A DNA stretch of 64,000 nt from NCBI GenBank assembly GCA_035048815.1, contig JAUCBN010000006.1, positions 16,507,001 through 16,571,000 of the forward strand, written 5' to 3'. The notes below the pieces were generated by a model. The model was not told the origin of the DNA, ran no database searches, and worked only from the letters and a program-made list of their open reading frames with translations. The position numbers and the translations under genes were made by a program. This document shows positions 33,661-46,246 of the stretch, piece by piece (the stretch's first letter is position 1; every line of letters begins with the position of its first letter). The DNA is from Abelmoschus esculentus (taxonomy: Eukaryota > Streptophyta > Magnoliopsida > Malvales > Malvaceae).

Positions 33661-35629
33661 TTTTCGGGTCAGATTTCCATATTTCCTTATTCCCCTAAAT
33701 TAAACCTATTTCCTGATTGAACCAGACGGAGCTCTCCTTGAAAATTCCGTCCACAATCGTCGGAGCTTTACGTCTCATCCATCGATCGTTTCTTCCTCGC
33801 CGGAGTTCCAACAGGTTAGACCTCTGCCTGTTATTATTCTATTATATTCTAAGTCAAGAAAAGTAGTCTGTAATAATCGTTGAATGTCTCGTGTTTAGCA
33901 TCTTCCTGGAAATCAGAATCCTAATCTTGCAATTTGTTTGCATAGTGAAAGTGGTTGCCACATTTCCCGCACAGCCTACGATCACCTAATCTTCAGCTGT
34001 GTTTTTCCAATCGTTTTGTTTGGGGTTGTTTTAGTTGCAGTTACATCGAACTTTTAGAGGGCTTGTATTTTGTTCCCAATGTGTTTACTAATCCTTTCAT
34101 TTGCTTTCACCACGGTCACTATCGTCGGTTGTTAAGAAATACTGATGTGTCACTTTAGAATCATCTTCTCCCCCCAAATCCTAAACTTTCTTAAACCTAT
34201 TGTACCCATTGACTTCCTTTCCTAGTGTCTGTGTTGTCACCATTTGATGATCCGAAAACATAACCTCCATTATGCTCAAGAGTTTCATCATTATTTCATC
34301 CAAATACCCAAAACAACTCTCATCCCCTCACCATCCACCCATTCTCTACAATGAACTTGGCAATAAGAAAATCTAAGTTGCAGCCATTAATGGTAGCTTA
34401 GATGGCTTTGTCTAAAGATAAAATCAGGTACTAGTATCGTGAATTGTCTACTAGCCTTACTGGGGATCATGTGACAAGCGCCATTGCGATCCCAATGTTA
34501 TGAAATCAAATATTTCCCTTGGTAAAAACATCCACTTTCAGATACTTTTGTGGGAAGCCTGGGAGAGTTTATTGGTTAAAACATTTCCCTTGTTGGTGAT
34601 TCAGACATTGGTTTTCAAAGAAAATATATAAGTTTGTGTAATTCTTTACACTATATACATGTAAAAGATCTGTATAATCCACTGTTGAAATGAAGCTTTC
34701 TTGCATCGTAATTCATAATCATGTACAAGATGCCCAAAATTTATAGCAAATCCCCTGTTGAAATGTCATCTTTCTCCACTTCTGATTGCCTACACCAGAG
34801 GAAAAACGTTCATGATTATAATCACTAATCGATTTTCATTCGATGGATTTTATATAAAAAAATAAAAGGGGCCCACTTCTCCAATTCCTTGAAAACTTAT
34901 ACATATTTCAGCAGCATAGTCTGTTCCCAGTAATTCCTATTCTTTGTACTATTTTTTTAATTTTTCATGTGATCACGGCATGTTGTCAGCAGTACATGCA
35001 TTGATCGAACATGTTTTGAAAGGTCCTTGAAGTACATGCCCAATTCGTAACAGCTCTTCAGGATCTTTTTGAGAGGCATAAAGCTTGGGTCGATTATATT
35101 GATCTTCCATTAAAGGTTCGTTGATTCGAACTCGGTTTAATTTGGGTCGTTTTGGCCAATGATAATGTTCGAATTATTTTTCGGTCACCTGTATCTGTCT
35201 TAGTTCATTACCAATGCCTGAAATAACTGTACTGATTACATCTTTGTAGACGCTTGACTTACATTTTAGTTTATAGCAGTAACCCCATTCTTGGAAAAAT
35301 AATACTTCGAATTCACATCGGAGTATGTAGTTTAGATCAAACTCAATACTCGAAACATGCCAAGTCTATGATTATAAGTGTAAACAACTTGAAACCAAGT
35401 TTTTAAATTCTATATCATAATTAAAATAATTATGAGCAAGCCTAATTTTTACTTCGTTTCTCAATAATAGATACAGACTATTTTTTGGATAAAAATCTTC
35501 AACTTCTTTATCATGTATTTTTTATGTATTATGAGCAAGCCTAATATACTTTGGCTTGGTGATCTTTATTTTGTAATTGATTGTTAATATGCTATTTCCA
35601 TTTAATTATGTATATTACAGAAATACGAA
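33661..35629 (+). other. CACTA promoter and leader region
   Basis: There is no gene. A C/T-rich block near 33690-33815 with GTTAGACC after CAACAG could be a 5' exon and splice donor, and TTACAG just before the transposase ATG an acceptor. The stretch between is A/T-rich. This is inferred only from position. Confidence 0.4.
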
Positions 35630-38600
35630 ATGGATAGAAGTTGGATGGATTTGTCAAGGGTAAGTGTTGGGTATCGAAATGGAATAGAAACTTTTCTAGA
35701 CTCAGCTTTTGCGAATGCAAGCCAAGAGAATATGATTCTTTGCCCTTGTAAGAAGTGTGTTAATATTAATTGGCATAGTCGTGAAGTTGTCAAGGAGCAT
35801 TTAATTGTTTATGGTTTTGTTTGGGGCTATAGAAAATGGGTATTTCATGGAGAGTTGGCACCTCGTAGTTCTACTTCGAGGAGTAATGTATCTTTTCCTC
35901 CTAATTCTGATTGTCGATCTGTTGGAGAAGATGACATTGAGGGTATGTTACGAGATGCATTTAATATGCATGATTATCAAGAATATGTTAGAGAAGATTG
36001 TGATATTGGTGTTGAGCATTTTACCGAGATGAGAAGAAACGAATGTGATGAAGAGCCAAATGGAGACGCAGTAAAGTTTTAAAATTTACTTGATGAAATG
36101 AATGAACCACTTTATGAGGGATCGAAACATTCAAAACTCTCATTTTGCATTCGTTTTTTCCACTTAAAATGCTTGGGAGGATGGACTGGTAAATCTTTTA
36201 CGCAGTTATTAGAGTTTTTAAGAGAAATGTTTCCTTCTGCAAAAATTCCTCAATCTGGCAAAGATATGAAGAAAATGATCAAAGATTTGGGCCTTGGATA
36301 TGAAAAAATTCATAGTTGCCCAAATGATTGCATGTTGTATTGGGGTGATAAAAAAAGCCAAGAGTCATGTCATGTATGCGGTCAATCTCGGTGGATGAAT
36401 GTGAACACAGAAAATGTGAGTGAGGAAGTAGAGGAAGCACAATCAAGAAAAAAACCAGTCAAGATTCTGCGATATTTTCCTCTCATACCTAGGCTTCAAA
36501 GGTTATTTATGTCTTCAAAGACTGCTGAGTCTATGAGGTGGCATTACGATGGACGAACTGATGATGGATTATTAAGGCATCCTGCGGATGGTTTAGCTTG
36601 GAAGTCCTTTGACCAAAAATTTCCAAGTTTTACAGAAGATCCTCGAAATGTTAGGCTCGGACTAGCATCTGATGGGTTTAATCCTTTCAAAATCATGAGC
36701 ACTTCGTATAGTACTTGACCCGTTTTGCTTGTTCCTTACAATTTGCCCCCATGGATTTGCATGAAACAATCATCTTTTATCTTATCCATGATAATCCCTG
36801 GTGAGAAAGGTCCTGGTAATGATATTGACATCTATCTACAACCTCTAATTGAAGAGTTAAAACAATTGTGGGTGGGTATCGAAACATATGATATGTTGAA
36901 GAAGGAGAACTTTAATTTGCGTGCAGCTTTATTGTGGACTATTAATGATTTTCCTGCTTATGCAAATTTATCTGTGTGGAGTACCAAAGGTCGTTATGCT
37001 TGTCCTTGTTGCGCTGCACAAACATGTTCGAAGTGGTTGTACAATGGAAAGAAGTTCTCTTACATGGGACATCGACGGTGGTTAACTGAAAATCATCGTT
37101 TTAGATTTCAGAAGAATATGTTTGATGGTACTAAAGAGTTTAGAACAGCTCCTCAGCAAACAATCGGGTCTGATATTTTATACATGTTGAAAGATACAAA
37201 ATTCAGCTATGGAAAGATGAGCCAACCACCAAACCCACGATCAAAGAGAAAGATGAAAGAGGTGTACGAAGGTGATGCTGAACATTTTAGTGATAATGAG
37301 TCTGATGAAGAGGATGATCCAAATGAGGCAGAGTTATGGAAAAAAAAAGTGTTTTCTTTGAATTGCCTTATTGGAAGGAAAACATTTTGAGACATAATCT
37401 TGATGTTATGCATATTGAGAAGAATGTTTGTGAGAATTTTATTGGAACCATTCTCAATGTCGATGGAAAATCTAAAGACAATTTAAAGAGTCGACTTGAC
37501 TTAGTTGACCTCAATATTTGACATGATCTTCATCCTCAGATACTTCCTAATGGAAAATCATTCTTACCGCCTTCTATTTTTTTGATGTCGAAGAGAGAAA
37601 AAGAAATGTTCTGTAAGGTGTTAAAAGATATAAAGGTTCCAGAAGGGTATGCATCAAATATATCTCGATGTGTCAGTATGAAAGATCGAAGACTTTATTC
37701 TCTAAAGTCACATGATTATCATATACTGATGCAAGATCTTATGCCAGTTGCCTTACGTGGTTGTATGTCGAATGAGGTGATATCTTGTATAATTGAACTT
37801 TCTAATATAATGAAAGCTCTTTGTGGTAAAGTTTTGATGGTTGAAGAACTCGATAAACTCCAAGATCGAGTAGCGTTGACTTTATGCAACTTGGAGAAGA
37901 TATTTCCACCTTCATTCTTCACAATTATGGTGCATTTGTTGGTTCATCTCCCTCACGAGGCTAAAGTTGGTGGACCAGTTTTCTATCGGTGGATGTATCC
38001 TATAGAGAGGTATAATTTTTTTCGAACGTTATTTAATAATATTTAGATATTCAACTAGTTATATAATGTTGTGTTTATTACGTGTCTAGGTTCTTGTGCA
38101 AATTGAAGTCTTATTGTCGTGATAAGCGTTATCCAAAAGGATCAATTGCTGAAGGGTATTTAGCCGAGGAGTGTATGACTTTTTGCTCTAGATATTTGGA
38201 AGATGTCGAAACGAGATTGAATAGACCAACTAGAAATGAAGTATGCAGTACTAATAACGGAGAGACTTACATGTTTGGGAGCTATGGTGAACCACTCGGC
38301 AAAGTTGAAATTGTACAGTTAGATGATAAGTCATGGGTGCAAGCACATCGATATGTTCTTTTTCATCATGACTCAATGGAGCCTTTTCAAACGTAAGTTT
38401 CTATAATTCATATTTTATTGCGTTGACTTTTTTTTCCCATTCTTTAACCACGTAACCTATTTTATAGTGAGTATAAGAAAGAGTTACAATCTCGTGTACG
38501 CTCAAGAAGATTAAATAAATGAGAGAGTCATAAGCTCTTTGCAGAAACTTTTCACGAATGGTTAAGGAAAATGGTAAGTATAACTAAAGCTTTATATGAC

Positions 38601-39316
38601 TTTTCTAGTATTAATATCAATATGCATGGATGTTAACCAATGTAACTTCTCACGTGTAATAGGTTTACTGTGGGAGAGAAGTTAGTGAAGAAGTAAAATG
38701 GCTTTGTCAAGGCTCAAATAAAATTGTTAAGAGATATAATACCTTCCTCATTAACGGGTATAGGTTTCATACGAAATCTCGAGAAAGATTACGGAGGACG
38801 CAAAATCGTGGAGTTATTGTTACTTCTTCAATTACAAGTTATGCTAGTGCAAGGGACAATCATCCCGTGGAGGGAGATGTTGAATATTATGGAATTATTA
38901 CCGACATTGTTGAGTTGGATTACTATGGAAAACGGAAGGTTGTGTTGTTTCAGTGTGATTGAGCTGATGTCAACAGTAGTAGGGGAATTAAAAAAGATCA
39001 ATTTGGTTTTATAATGGTGAACTTTTCTCGATTAATTCATACTGGCCAACAATTGATGGACGAACCATATGTATCCTCGTCTCAAGTCAAACAAGTTTTC
39101 TATTCCCATGATCCAACCAAAGATGGTTGGTATGTTGTACTCCGTAACACCCCTAGAGAATTGATTGATATCGGGGATGGAAGTAGAGATAACATTGAAA
39201 CAAGACCAGAAACTTTGCCTTTTGCAGCACAAAACTTAGATGGAACATCTTCTACTTCTAATTCACAGTTTCAATGGGTTCGAGACAACATGGATGAAGA
39301 TTTTAATGAAAATTAG
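35630..39316 (+). pseudogene. TNP2-type CACTA transposase, nonsense-broken
   Basis: The ATG at 35630 opens the transposase-associated N-terminal domain (MDRSWMDLSRVSVGYRNGIE, CPCKKCVNINWHSR). The TNP2 catalytic region follows (SCPNDCMLYWG, SMRWHYDGR, WKSFDQKFPSF, IYLQPLIEELKQLWVGIETY, WTINDFPAYANLSVWSTKG), then the DUF4218 region (NLDVMHIEKNVCENFIGT, GPVFYRWMYPIER). Introns with GT/AG ends sit near 38011-38089, 38393-38467 and 38574-38662. The last exons hold the DUF4216-like part (GIITDIVELDYYGKRKV). Stops occur at 36080, 36716 and 37519, near 38520 and 38960, with frameshifts at the A-run at 37340 and near 38790. It is dead. Confidence 0.9.
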
Positions 39317-39409
39317 TTGCGTATTGTAATAAGATATCTATTGAGCCTTTTTAATTTTTTTACTAAAGTTGTTGTTACTAATATTTCTTTTCCGTTTCTT
39401 ACAGGTATT

Positions 39410-41021
39410 ATGCCGAGGAGAAAATTAAATACCTTAAATATTGTTCAAGTTCCTCGACCAGGAGAAGAAACAAATGAAGATGACTTGTCTGGTTCTGCAG
39501 CTTCACAAGTTCCTGAAACGGTTGAGAATATAGAAATTGAAGGTATTTTTTAAAACTTTATTTGAATCATAACTATTTGTTATCGTTGAAATGATTTAAT
39601 AAAGTGTTGACTTGATATATTTGCATATAGGTGGAAATGGTCGAAGGCGCAAGACTAGAGGGCGGACGAATTTGATGGAATTATACGATCTTCCCGTTAG
39701 AGAACGTGTAAAAGTTTCAAGAAATGATGCCGGCCAACCTGTTGGTGCAGAAGTAGGTGTTTTGGCGAGTTATTTAGGCATTGTTGCGCGTAATGCTTCA
39801 ATTTTGCCAATCAGTTATGAGTCTTGGCATCAAATGCCAAATAGTAACAAAAATCAAGCTCTTGATCTTGTTAAGGTAAGAATAATATTATATTATCTAA
39901 TTCATTACATTTAAATAGTAATATTTACTTTCGATTTTGTGATTGTCAGGATAAATTCTCTTTGGAGGTCTCAGACGATTATGTGAAGCATGCATTAGGA
40001 AAGAAATGGAGAGACCATAAGAGCTTGTTGAAGAAGACGTATTTCAAAAACGATTTGAGCCTTCAAGAGAAATTTCAAAATGTCCCCCCAGGAATACTAC
40101 GGTATCAATGGGAAGATGCAGTCAGGTTTTGGAGTTCAGCAAAAGGGGAGGTAACATCTACAATTTATAACAATAACATTTTATTATTTCAATTTCAACT
40201 TTAAATAATGTAATAAAAATTGGAAATTAAACAGGAAAGAGAGCGCGTAGGAGTTAGTAGTAGACAAAAACAAAAATTTACGCACACAGCAGGGACGAAG
40301 AGCTTTGCTCGCATTGCTAATGAAGAGGTATTATTTTTTTTATATTATTATTTTAACTTATATTACATTGAAGTTAATATTCATGTTTATTATATTTTTT
40401 AGCTTGTGTCGACTGGTTCTAGCATTGGACGGGTAAAGCTATTCGACATTATTCACACCAAAAAAGATGGCTCTCCAATGAATCCTGAAGCTGAAGAAAT
40501 TCTGGTATAATGTTTTCATCTATTATTTTTTATCTATTATTTTGTATTATGTTGTATTTGGTATTCTGGTATAATGTTTTCATTTTTTATTTTTAACAAA
40601 TGATTATCAGACGAGAATGAAGGAAAAAAGGACAGAGATAGAAGCTACGGCTTCAACTGATGGTTCTGCTAATATTGCTGATATCGAGAATCAAGTTTTT
40701 GCTGAAGTTTTGGGTCCTGAAAGATATGATCGAGTACGCTGTCAAGGTTCATTCGTGACACCAACTAAATATTTTGGATCCAAATCGTCTCAGTACATGC
40801 CATCACAAAGTCAATCTTCTCAAGCGAAAATTCAACGTTTAAAACAACAATTAACTCAATTCCAAGCAGAGATGGAAGCTAAAGAAGCTGAGAGAGAACG
40901 AAAAGAATCTGAGAGAGCAGCAAGAGAAGCAGAGAGAGAAGCAGCATATCAGAATCTTCAACAACAATTTCAAGATATGATGGCGATGTTAAAGCTGGTA
41001 CCTAGGAATCCGTCGCCTTAG
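39410..41021 (+). CDS. second CACTA gene, six exons, apparently intact
   Basis: Exons 39410-39542, 39631-39875, 39950-40150, 40235-40327, 40403-40504 and 40611-41021 all join at GT/AG sites with matching phase. The result is an uninterrupted protein of 394 residues starting MPRRKLNTLNIVQV. The middle (LASYLGIVARNASILPISYE, VKHALGKKWRDHKSLLKKTY, RYQWEDAVRFWSSAKGE) matches the Plant transposase Ptta/En-Spm family (Transposase_24). The C-terminus is a long charged coiled coil (about 60 residues, AKEAERERKESERAAREAE). In En/Spm the second protein binds sub-terminal repeats and aids excision; that role here is inferred. It is strikingly better preserved than the transposase beside it. The exon before 39410 might hold an earlier start, since an acceptor-like TTACAG lies just upstream. 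Confidence 0.82.
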
Positions 41022-41239
41022 ATGATTTTAGGTTCATTTGGTTTGTACTTATTACTGAACTTTATTTGACATGAACTCTGAATTATTATATTTCACTTTA
41101 TTTGATATTAGACTTTAATGTATTTTGGGTGATTAAGTATTTTGGATTATTTTATTGTTGTTGTTTAATTGTATTATTGCTGAAATATTAATTACAGGGA
41201 ATTTTTGGTAGAAATAATAATTTAAAATTATTTTTTTTA

Positions 41240-41718
41240 AAATACAGTATCAATAGCGGCGTTTGGGATAAACGCCACTAAAAGCCCATAACAATAGTGG
41301 CGTTTGTTTAAAAGCGCCACAAAAGTACAGAATATTTGTGGCGTTTATCTAAAACAAACGCCGCAATAGTATACGACCTTTTGTGGCGTTTATAGGAACC
41401 AAACGCCGTTGTAGTATACGACCTATTGCGGCGTTTTAGTAAACAAACGCCGCCATAGTATACGACCTATTGCGGCGTTTATAAAAACCAAATGCCGCTG
41501 TAGAATGTACTTTAGTGGCGTTTTAGTAAACAAACGTCGCTACAGATCGTGTACTGTAGCGACGTTTATTTTGGATAAACGTCGCTACTTTTAGCGGCGC
41601 AGCTTCTTGCGGTATTTTTTGTGGCGTTTTTCTTTTCGCCGCAAGTACTTTTAGTGGCGCTATAAAACGCCACTGTATGTATAAAAAAGCACCGCTATAA
41701 ACCTGTTTTGTTGTAGTG
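41240..41718 (+). repeat. 3' CACTA sub-terminal and terminal repeats
   Basis: This stretch has about ten alternating copies of GGCGTTT and AAACGCC in units such as TAGTATACGACCTATTGCGG, ending in the 3' terminal inverted repeat (TTGTAGTG). The motifs match those of the 5' end in both orientations. Confidence 0.87.
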
Positions 41719-42780
41719 TTTTGAGAGCTGTACAATTTTCTATTGTATGTCCAGGGATTCCGACATGGAATTTGTAATGTATAGAAGGATCTTACCATTT
41801 TGGGTAGGGTGGTTGTAGTGGTGTAAGGAAAACGGGAGATACCAACCTCTCTTCTAATAGTTTAGCATACAAATCCTTGCAGGAAATTGAAATAGGGGTG
41901 AAATACTGTCTTTTCGTGTTAATCCTCGACTGTTTGGGTCCACAATGTGATTGTTTTTCTTGAGTCGAAGGGTTTGTATTGGGTTTTGAATATCTTGTTG
42001 GAATCAAAAATTGTGATGGAGATTGATATTTGGGATATGGATGTCCATCATTTCCCGCAAAATTAACTTCATTCTCTTTCTTTTTGGCATATGGCTTTTT
42101 AGAAGCCTTGAGACTATTAAGTTTCCCGCTTTTAAGGGAACACTCAATTGTTTCACCTGCTGTCACTAGATCAGCGAAGTCTCTAGTGGTGCTACCGACA
42201 AGCTTTTCATAGTATATGGATTCTAAGGAATTGATGAAAAGAGTAGTTGTTTCTTTCTCGAGTAGTGGTGGTTGAACTTGTGCAGCCATGTCTCTCCATC
42301 GTTGGGCATATTATCAAAAAGTTTCATTATGCATTTTTCCATATTTTGTAGTGTTAGACGATCAGGAATCATGTCTAAAACATGTTTGTATTGTTCTTTT
42401 AAAGCTCTTGCTAAGTCTCTCCATGTGTTTATTTGGGCACTATTCAGTTGATTGTACCATCGTATGGCAGACCCAGCTAAACTATCCCAAAAGCAATAAA
42501 TTAACAGCTTATCATCATTTCCATACCCTATCATTTTGTGGCAAAATATGGTAAGGTGGGCATTGGGGCAGCTTGTGCATCAAATTTCTCAAATTCTGGT
42601 ACTTTAAATTTTAGGGGCAAAATTAGATCAGGGACTAAGCTTAACTCAATAATATCAGTTCCACTGAAGGCATCAATACCTTCCATAGCTTTTATTCTTT
42701 CTTCTAAGAATTTAAACTTATCATCATTTGTCTCAAAAGATTTGGGTTGAGATTTTTTCAATTTTTCTAATTCAACCGGG
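41719..42780 (-). pseudogene. Tat gag
   Basis: Minus-strand frames from about 42780 read KFLEERIKAMEGIDAFSG, LSLVPDLILPLKFKVPEFEK, then YCFWDSLAGSAIRWYNQLNS and TWRDLARALKEQYKHVLDMI (the capsid-like gag domain), PPLLEKETTTLFINSLESI, and finally PLQPPYPKWQDPSIHYKFHV next to the CACTA insertion. Frame changes occur near 42530 and 42290. The continuation lies beyond the CACTA element at 33254. This identifies the Tat family by its gag. Confidence 0.87.
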
Positions 42781-43495
42781 TCATCAAAATTTGGAACTTC
42801 TGGTTTGAATGATCCATCCCATATTTTGAAGCAAAAGCACCATGAGGATTTGTTTGCTTGTGGACATTATATTGTAACCCACTAGCCGAGAACACGAATT
42901 GAGAATGTGTTTCTTTTGTTCAAAATGTAAAGATGAAGAATCCTGTTCATGGGTTTTATGAGCTTTTCCTTTCTCAACACTTGTTGAATTAGATAATAGT
43001 TGCGAAAGTTTATCCTCTAATTTGCTTAGAAGATTCTCTTGATTGTTCGTTATGTCCTATCTTAAGCTTTTGATATGTTGAGTAATTTGTTCATGAGACT
43101 TTTTCTAATTTCTGAAGTCTTTCTTCCATCCTTTTAGCCTTGAATCGCGTGTTATGATGATGATTGATATAATCGTCCTTTGTTTCCAGTATCACTGATA
43201 TCGAACTCCCATGAATTAGTTTCTTTTTTAATGTCAATGCTCATGAGATGTATACATGGTAAATGCAAAATGATAAAATGTTGAATGCAAAATGAATGCA
43301 ACTAGGTGTTGGTTAGAAAATTTATAAGACAAAACAATATTCGCATAAACCAGAAAAGAAATATTATTGAATAAACTTGAAGAAATCATTCATAAACCTG
43401 ATCTTCCTAAAAGTACTTAAGAAAACAATATTCCTAAAACCAAAAAAAAAGAAACCATCATCAACATTTTTAACAAACACACAAAACAACTAACA

Positions 43496-44400
43496 TCACA
43501 CTCGGCGATATGGTCTAGCTTCATTCCTAAGACTCTTAACTCTGTCCAAGAACTTGATCCACTCATCAAAAAAGTGTGTGGAGGGTTTGATCCATAATCG
43601 CAAACCTTCAGCTTCTTTCTCTATATTGGTGATATGCTCTGCTATTTTTCGGATTTGAATAGGGGCTTCATTTATCAAGTCATTTCCGACTTTAATGTCT
43701 CCTCGTGCGAATTGATGTCGCTGGTCCCATTGATTCTCTTTAAGCTTGAAATCTTTTTGAAGATCATCTATTAAATCTTTATGTTGTTGCAATAAATTTT
43801 CTAGTGCTTCTATCATCTCCTTCAAAGACTGGTTTTTAAGCTGAGCTTTCTCAAGTTCGACTACTGAGTCTTGTTGTTGTTAGATTTGAATAATTCCCTA
43901 TAGAGATACCAAATCTTCCTGTAATTCTTGGTTCTGGGCATGACTAACCATGAGATCATTAAAAATTGTCGTGTTTGCCTCCCAGGTCACTTGTAGCTCA
44001 ACTACAAGCTCCTCTAGTTGAATTTCTTTAGTTTTCAATAGTTTTATACAATGTTTTGCATCATTCTCACGATCACGAAGCTCCTATTCCCATTCTTGTG
44101 GAGTTTTTCTTAGGTTGGCATTCTTTAAGTTCTCTTGAAGCCTTTGATAATCCCCTTGTAAATCCTTAAAATCCGTATTCATAACATCTAGATGTTTCTT
44201 AAACTTGTTCGACTGATTCTTAAAATATGTCACATCATATTCAAGTTTTTCATTTTCAGATTCCAACTCAGCAATCCTTCTATGTAAAATCTTTTTCTCT
44301 TCCTCGCATTGTTGTCTCACAGTCTCAGCTTCGCTTGACATTTCTCTGAATTGTTCCTCTAACGTATGGACCTTTCCCTTACTTGGGGGCAGGATATTAC
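43496..44400 (-). pseudogene. Tat pre-gag ORF, coiled-coil part
   Basis: 44341-44084 and 43825-43496 are in one continuing polypeptide with few stops. The pattern is heptad-rich and highly charged (CEEEKKILHRRIAELESENE; EALENLLQQHKDLIDDLQKD) and ends at RPYRRV. A long coiled coil is what one expects at the C-terminal half of the extra ORF found before gag in some large Tat elements (DUF7745-type protein in Malvaceae, from memory). Function unknown. Stops near 44083 and 43880 break it. Confidence 0.7.
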
Positions 44401-46225
44401 AATTTTTCCTCTTAGATCTCCAAAATTGATAATATGGAGAAAGTTTCGGGGCTGCAAGTTTGGCCTTGTATGGATAAGCACAAGCCCTAGCAATCTCAAG
44501 AATCTGCTTTTTAGACTTTTCAGTAAAAGTGAATTCACATAATCCAGTCCCCCTTGTAACTAGGACAAACTACGACAATCCATATTATCTCGAGACCAGT
44601 AAATAAGAGTATCCGGCCGTACCCTAAATCCCGAGAAGAGGAACCCAACCAAATACACCATACTCATACAAAATTTTAGTATGATCCAACCAATAAGCTC
44701 ACCAGGTAATGTTCTCCACCCTTAAATCTTGTAAAATTGATTCTCATTGTTCTGCTAACCCCTCCTTTCAAGGCCCTTCTGCTAAGAACTCTCGTAATGG
44801 TGAATATTGTGGGGTATGAACATGAATGGTGGATTTTCCTTTTGCTCTTAGGTGACTATGAATCTATACGGTGAGAAGTTGTGTACACCCAATAAAATAT
44901 ACACCTTCGTGTGTTTTTAGGACATTAAAAGATCAAAATGTTTTTGCCAAGATAGTTGGGGCTAGGTTAATATTTTTCTCAAGTTCCCCAAACAAGTCTA
45001 TCACAAATGATTCAATATATCCAGCTACTTTTGAAAAAATAATTAAACTGTAGATCTCTAGAGCGAAAATATCAACTTGTTTCTTCGGGTCGGGATGTGA
45101 ATGAATCAACCCTCGAAGTTTATCCCAACAATAGCAATACTTTTTCCTTTGCCTTTGAACTGAGCCTCAACCCATAACATGCTTGTCCCAGTTAAAGCCG
45201 TAAGTTTTTCTTTGTACGTCATAGGTTCAACCCCTTTCACAAAAATCTTAAATTCATCCATATTCCTTAGATGAAGTAATGCAACATACTCTTCTACTGT
45301 TTATGTCATATCTTCTCCATTAAATGTGAAGCAATTGTATAAAGGATTCCAGAGCTGTGCCATGGCCTGTATTAAACCTTTGTTTACGTGCACTCATAAC
45401 AAATAGGCTATTTCCCCATAAGCATCATAAACCATATGTGTTTTATCATTACTCCAACCATTCTAGATATATTCTAAATCTTTAGTATTGTTCTCTTTGA
45501 GCTTGAGATAAACATAACCAACAAATTGATCGTCCGGTATTGCTAAAACACTATCACCTCTCCTCCTTTGGACGATCTCTAATCATTTTTAAACATCACA
45601 GTTTTTTCTGACATACATTGAATTCTTTTGGCCATAGTGAAGATTTTTTATCTAATCAAATTAATAACCAACACCTTCCTATTATTATGATGATGCACAT
45701 GTATACAAACATAAAAAAAAAAACGGTTAATAAACGAAATATAACATGAAAAATATAACACATACTTGATTAGATAAAATAAAACAAAGTAAATAAATAA
45801 ATAAATAAATAAATAAAATATAACACATATTATTAACGGGTAACGTACTAAGGTTTAAGTTTATCATGGCTCTAAATAGGATAGGTCCCTACGGTTCATT
45901 AGATGAGGTTATGGTTCTAGATGGGGTACCCGAATTATGCTTATTGTCGTCTACTAAGGCTAGTAAAGCCCTTGGTCCTCTCCCATTATAGGATCATATA
46001 ACCAAGTTCAACTCGAGGGGATGCTCTTCCCTATGACTATGCGAAGGTTAACCTTATGAAGTCATAGATCACATGCAACTCGGACTACTATCCTGCACGG
46101 AGGTTAACCTCACGAAGGAGTAGCGTTTTACCTCCACTTAATTAGGACTGAGCTCGGGTAGAAATCTCATGTAATGATGCAATACAAAATGTACCCGTTT
46201 TTGCGGCTTGACCCTCTTGAGAAAG
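44401..46225 (-). pseudogene. Tat pre-gag ORF N-terminal remnant and leader
   Basis: The minus strand holds scattered pieces of the N-terminal part of the pre-gag protein (for example DDQFVGYVYLKLKENNTKDL near 45520) in several frames with many stops. The first 500 bases after the LTR (45850-46225) are untranslated leader. The homology is weaker than in the coiled-coil half. Confidence 0.5.
45791..45820. repeat. AAAT microsatellite
   Basis: About seven tandem copies of AAAT lie within the leader of the Tat element. Confidence 0.9.
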
Positions 46226-46243
46226 TCTCCAACAGAGTCGCCA
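46226..46243 (-). promoter_or_regulatory. Tat primer binding site
   Basis: On the minus strand, three bases inside the 5' LTR, the sequence is TGGCGACTCTGTTGGAGA, close to the TGGCGACTCTG-type primer site seen in Ogre and Tat relatives. I recall an arginine tRNA as primer but cannot confirm it here. Confidence 0.7.
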
Positions 46244-46246
46244 AGT

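Larger units (their letters stand above)
33255..41718 (+). mobile_element. complete CACTA (En/Spm) DNA transposon
   Basis: The 8464-bp element begins CACTACACCAGATTTGATCT and ends with the complement of CACTACAACAAAACAGGTTT, the defining CACTA ends. It has sub-terminal repeats at both ends, a TNP2-type transposase gene and a second multi-exon gene, all on the plus strand, with a TTT duplication outside. It interrupts the Tat gag gene between about codon 370 (41719 side) and the downstream Cys/His segment. The transposase has several nonsense codons, so this copy is not autonomous. Confidence 0.94.
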
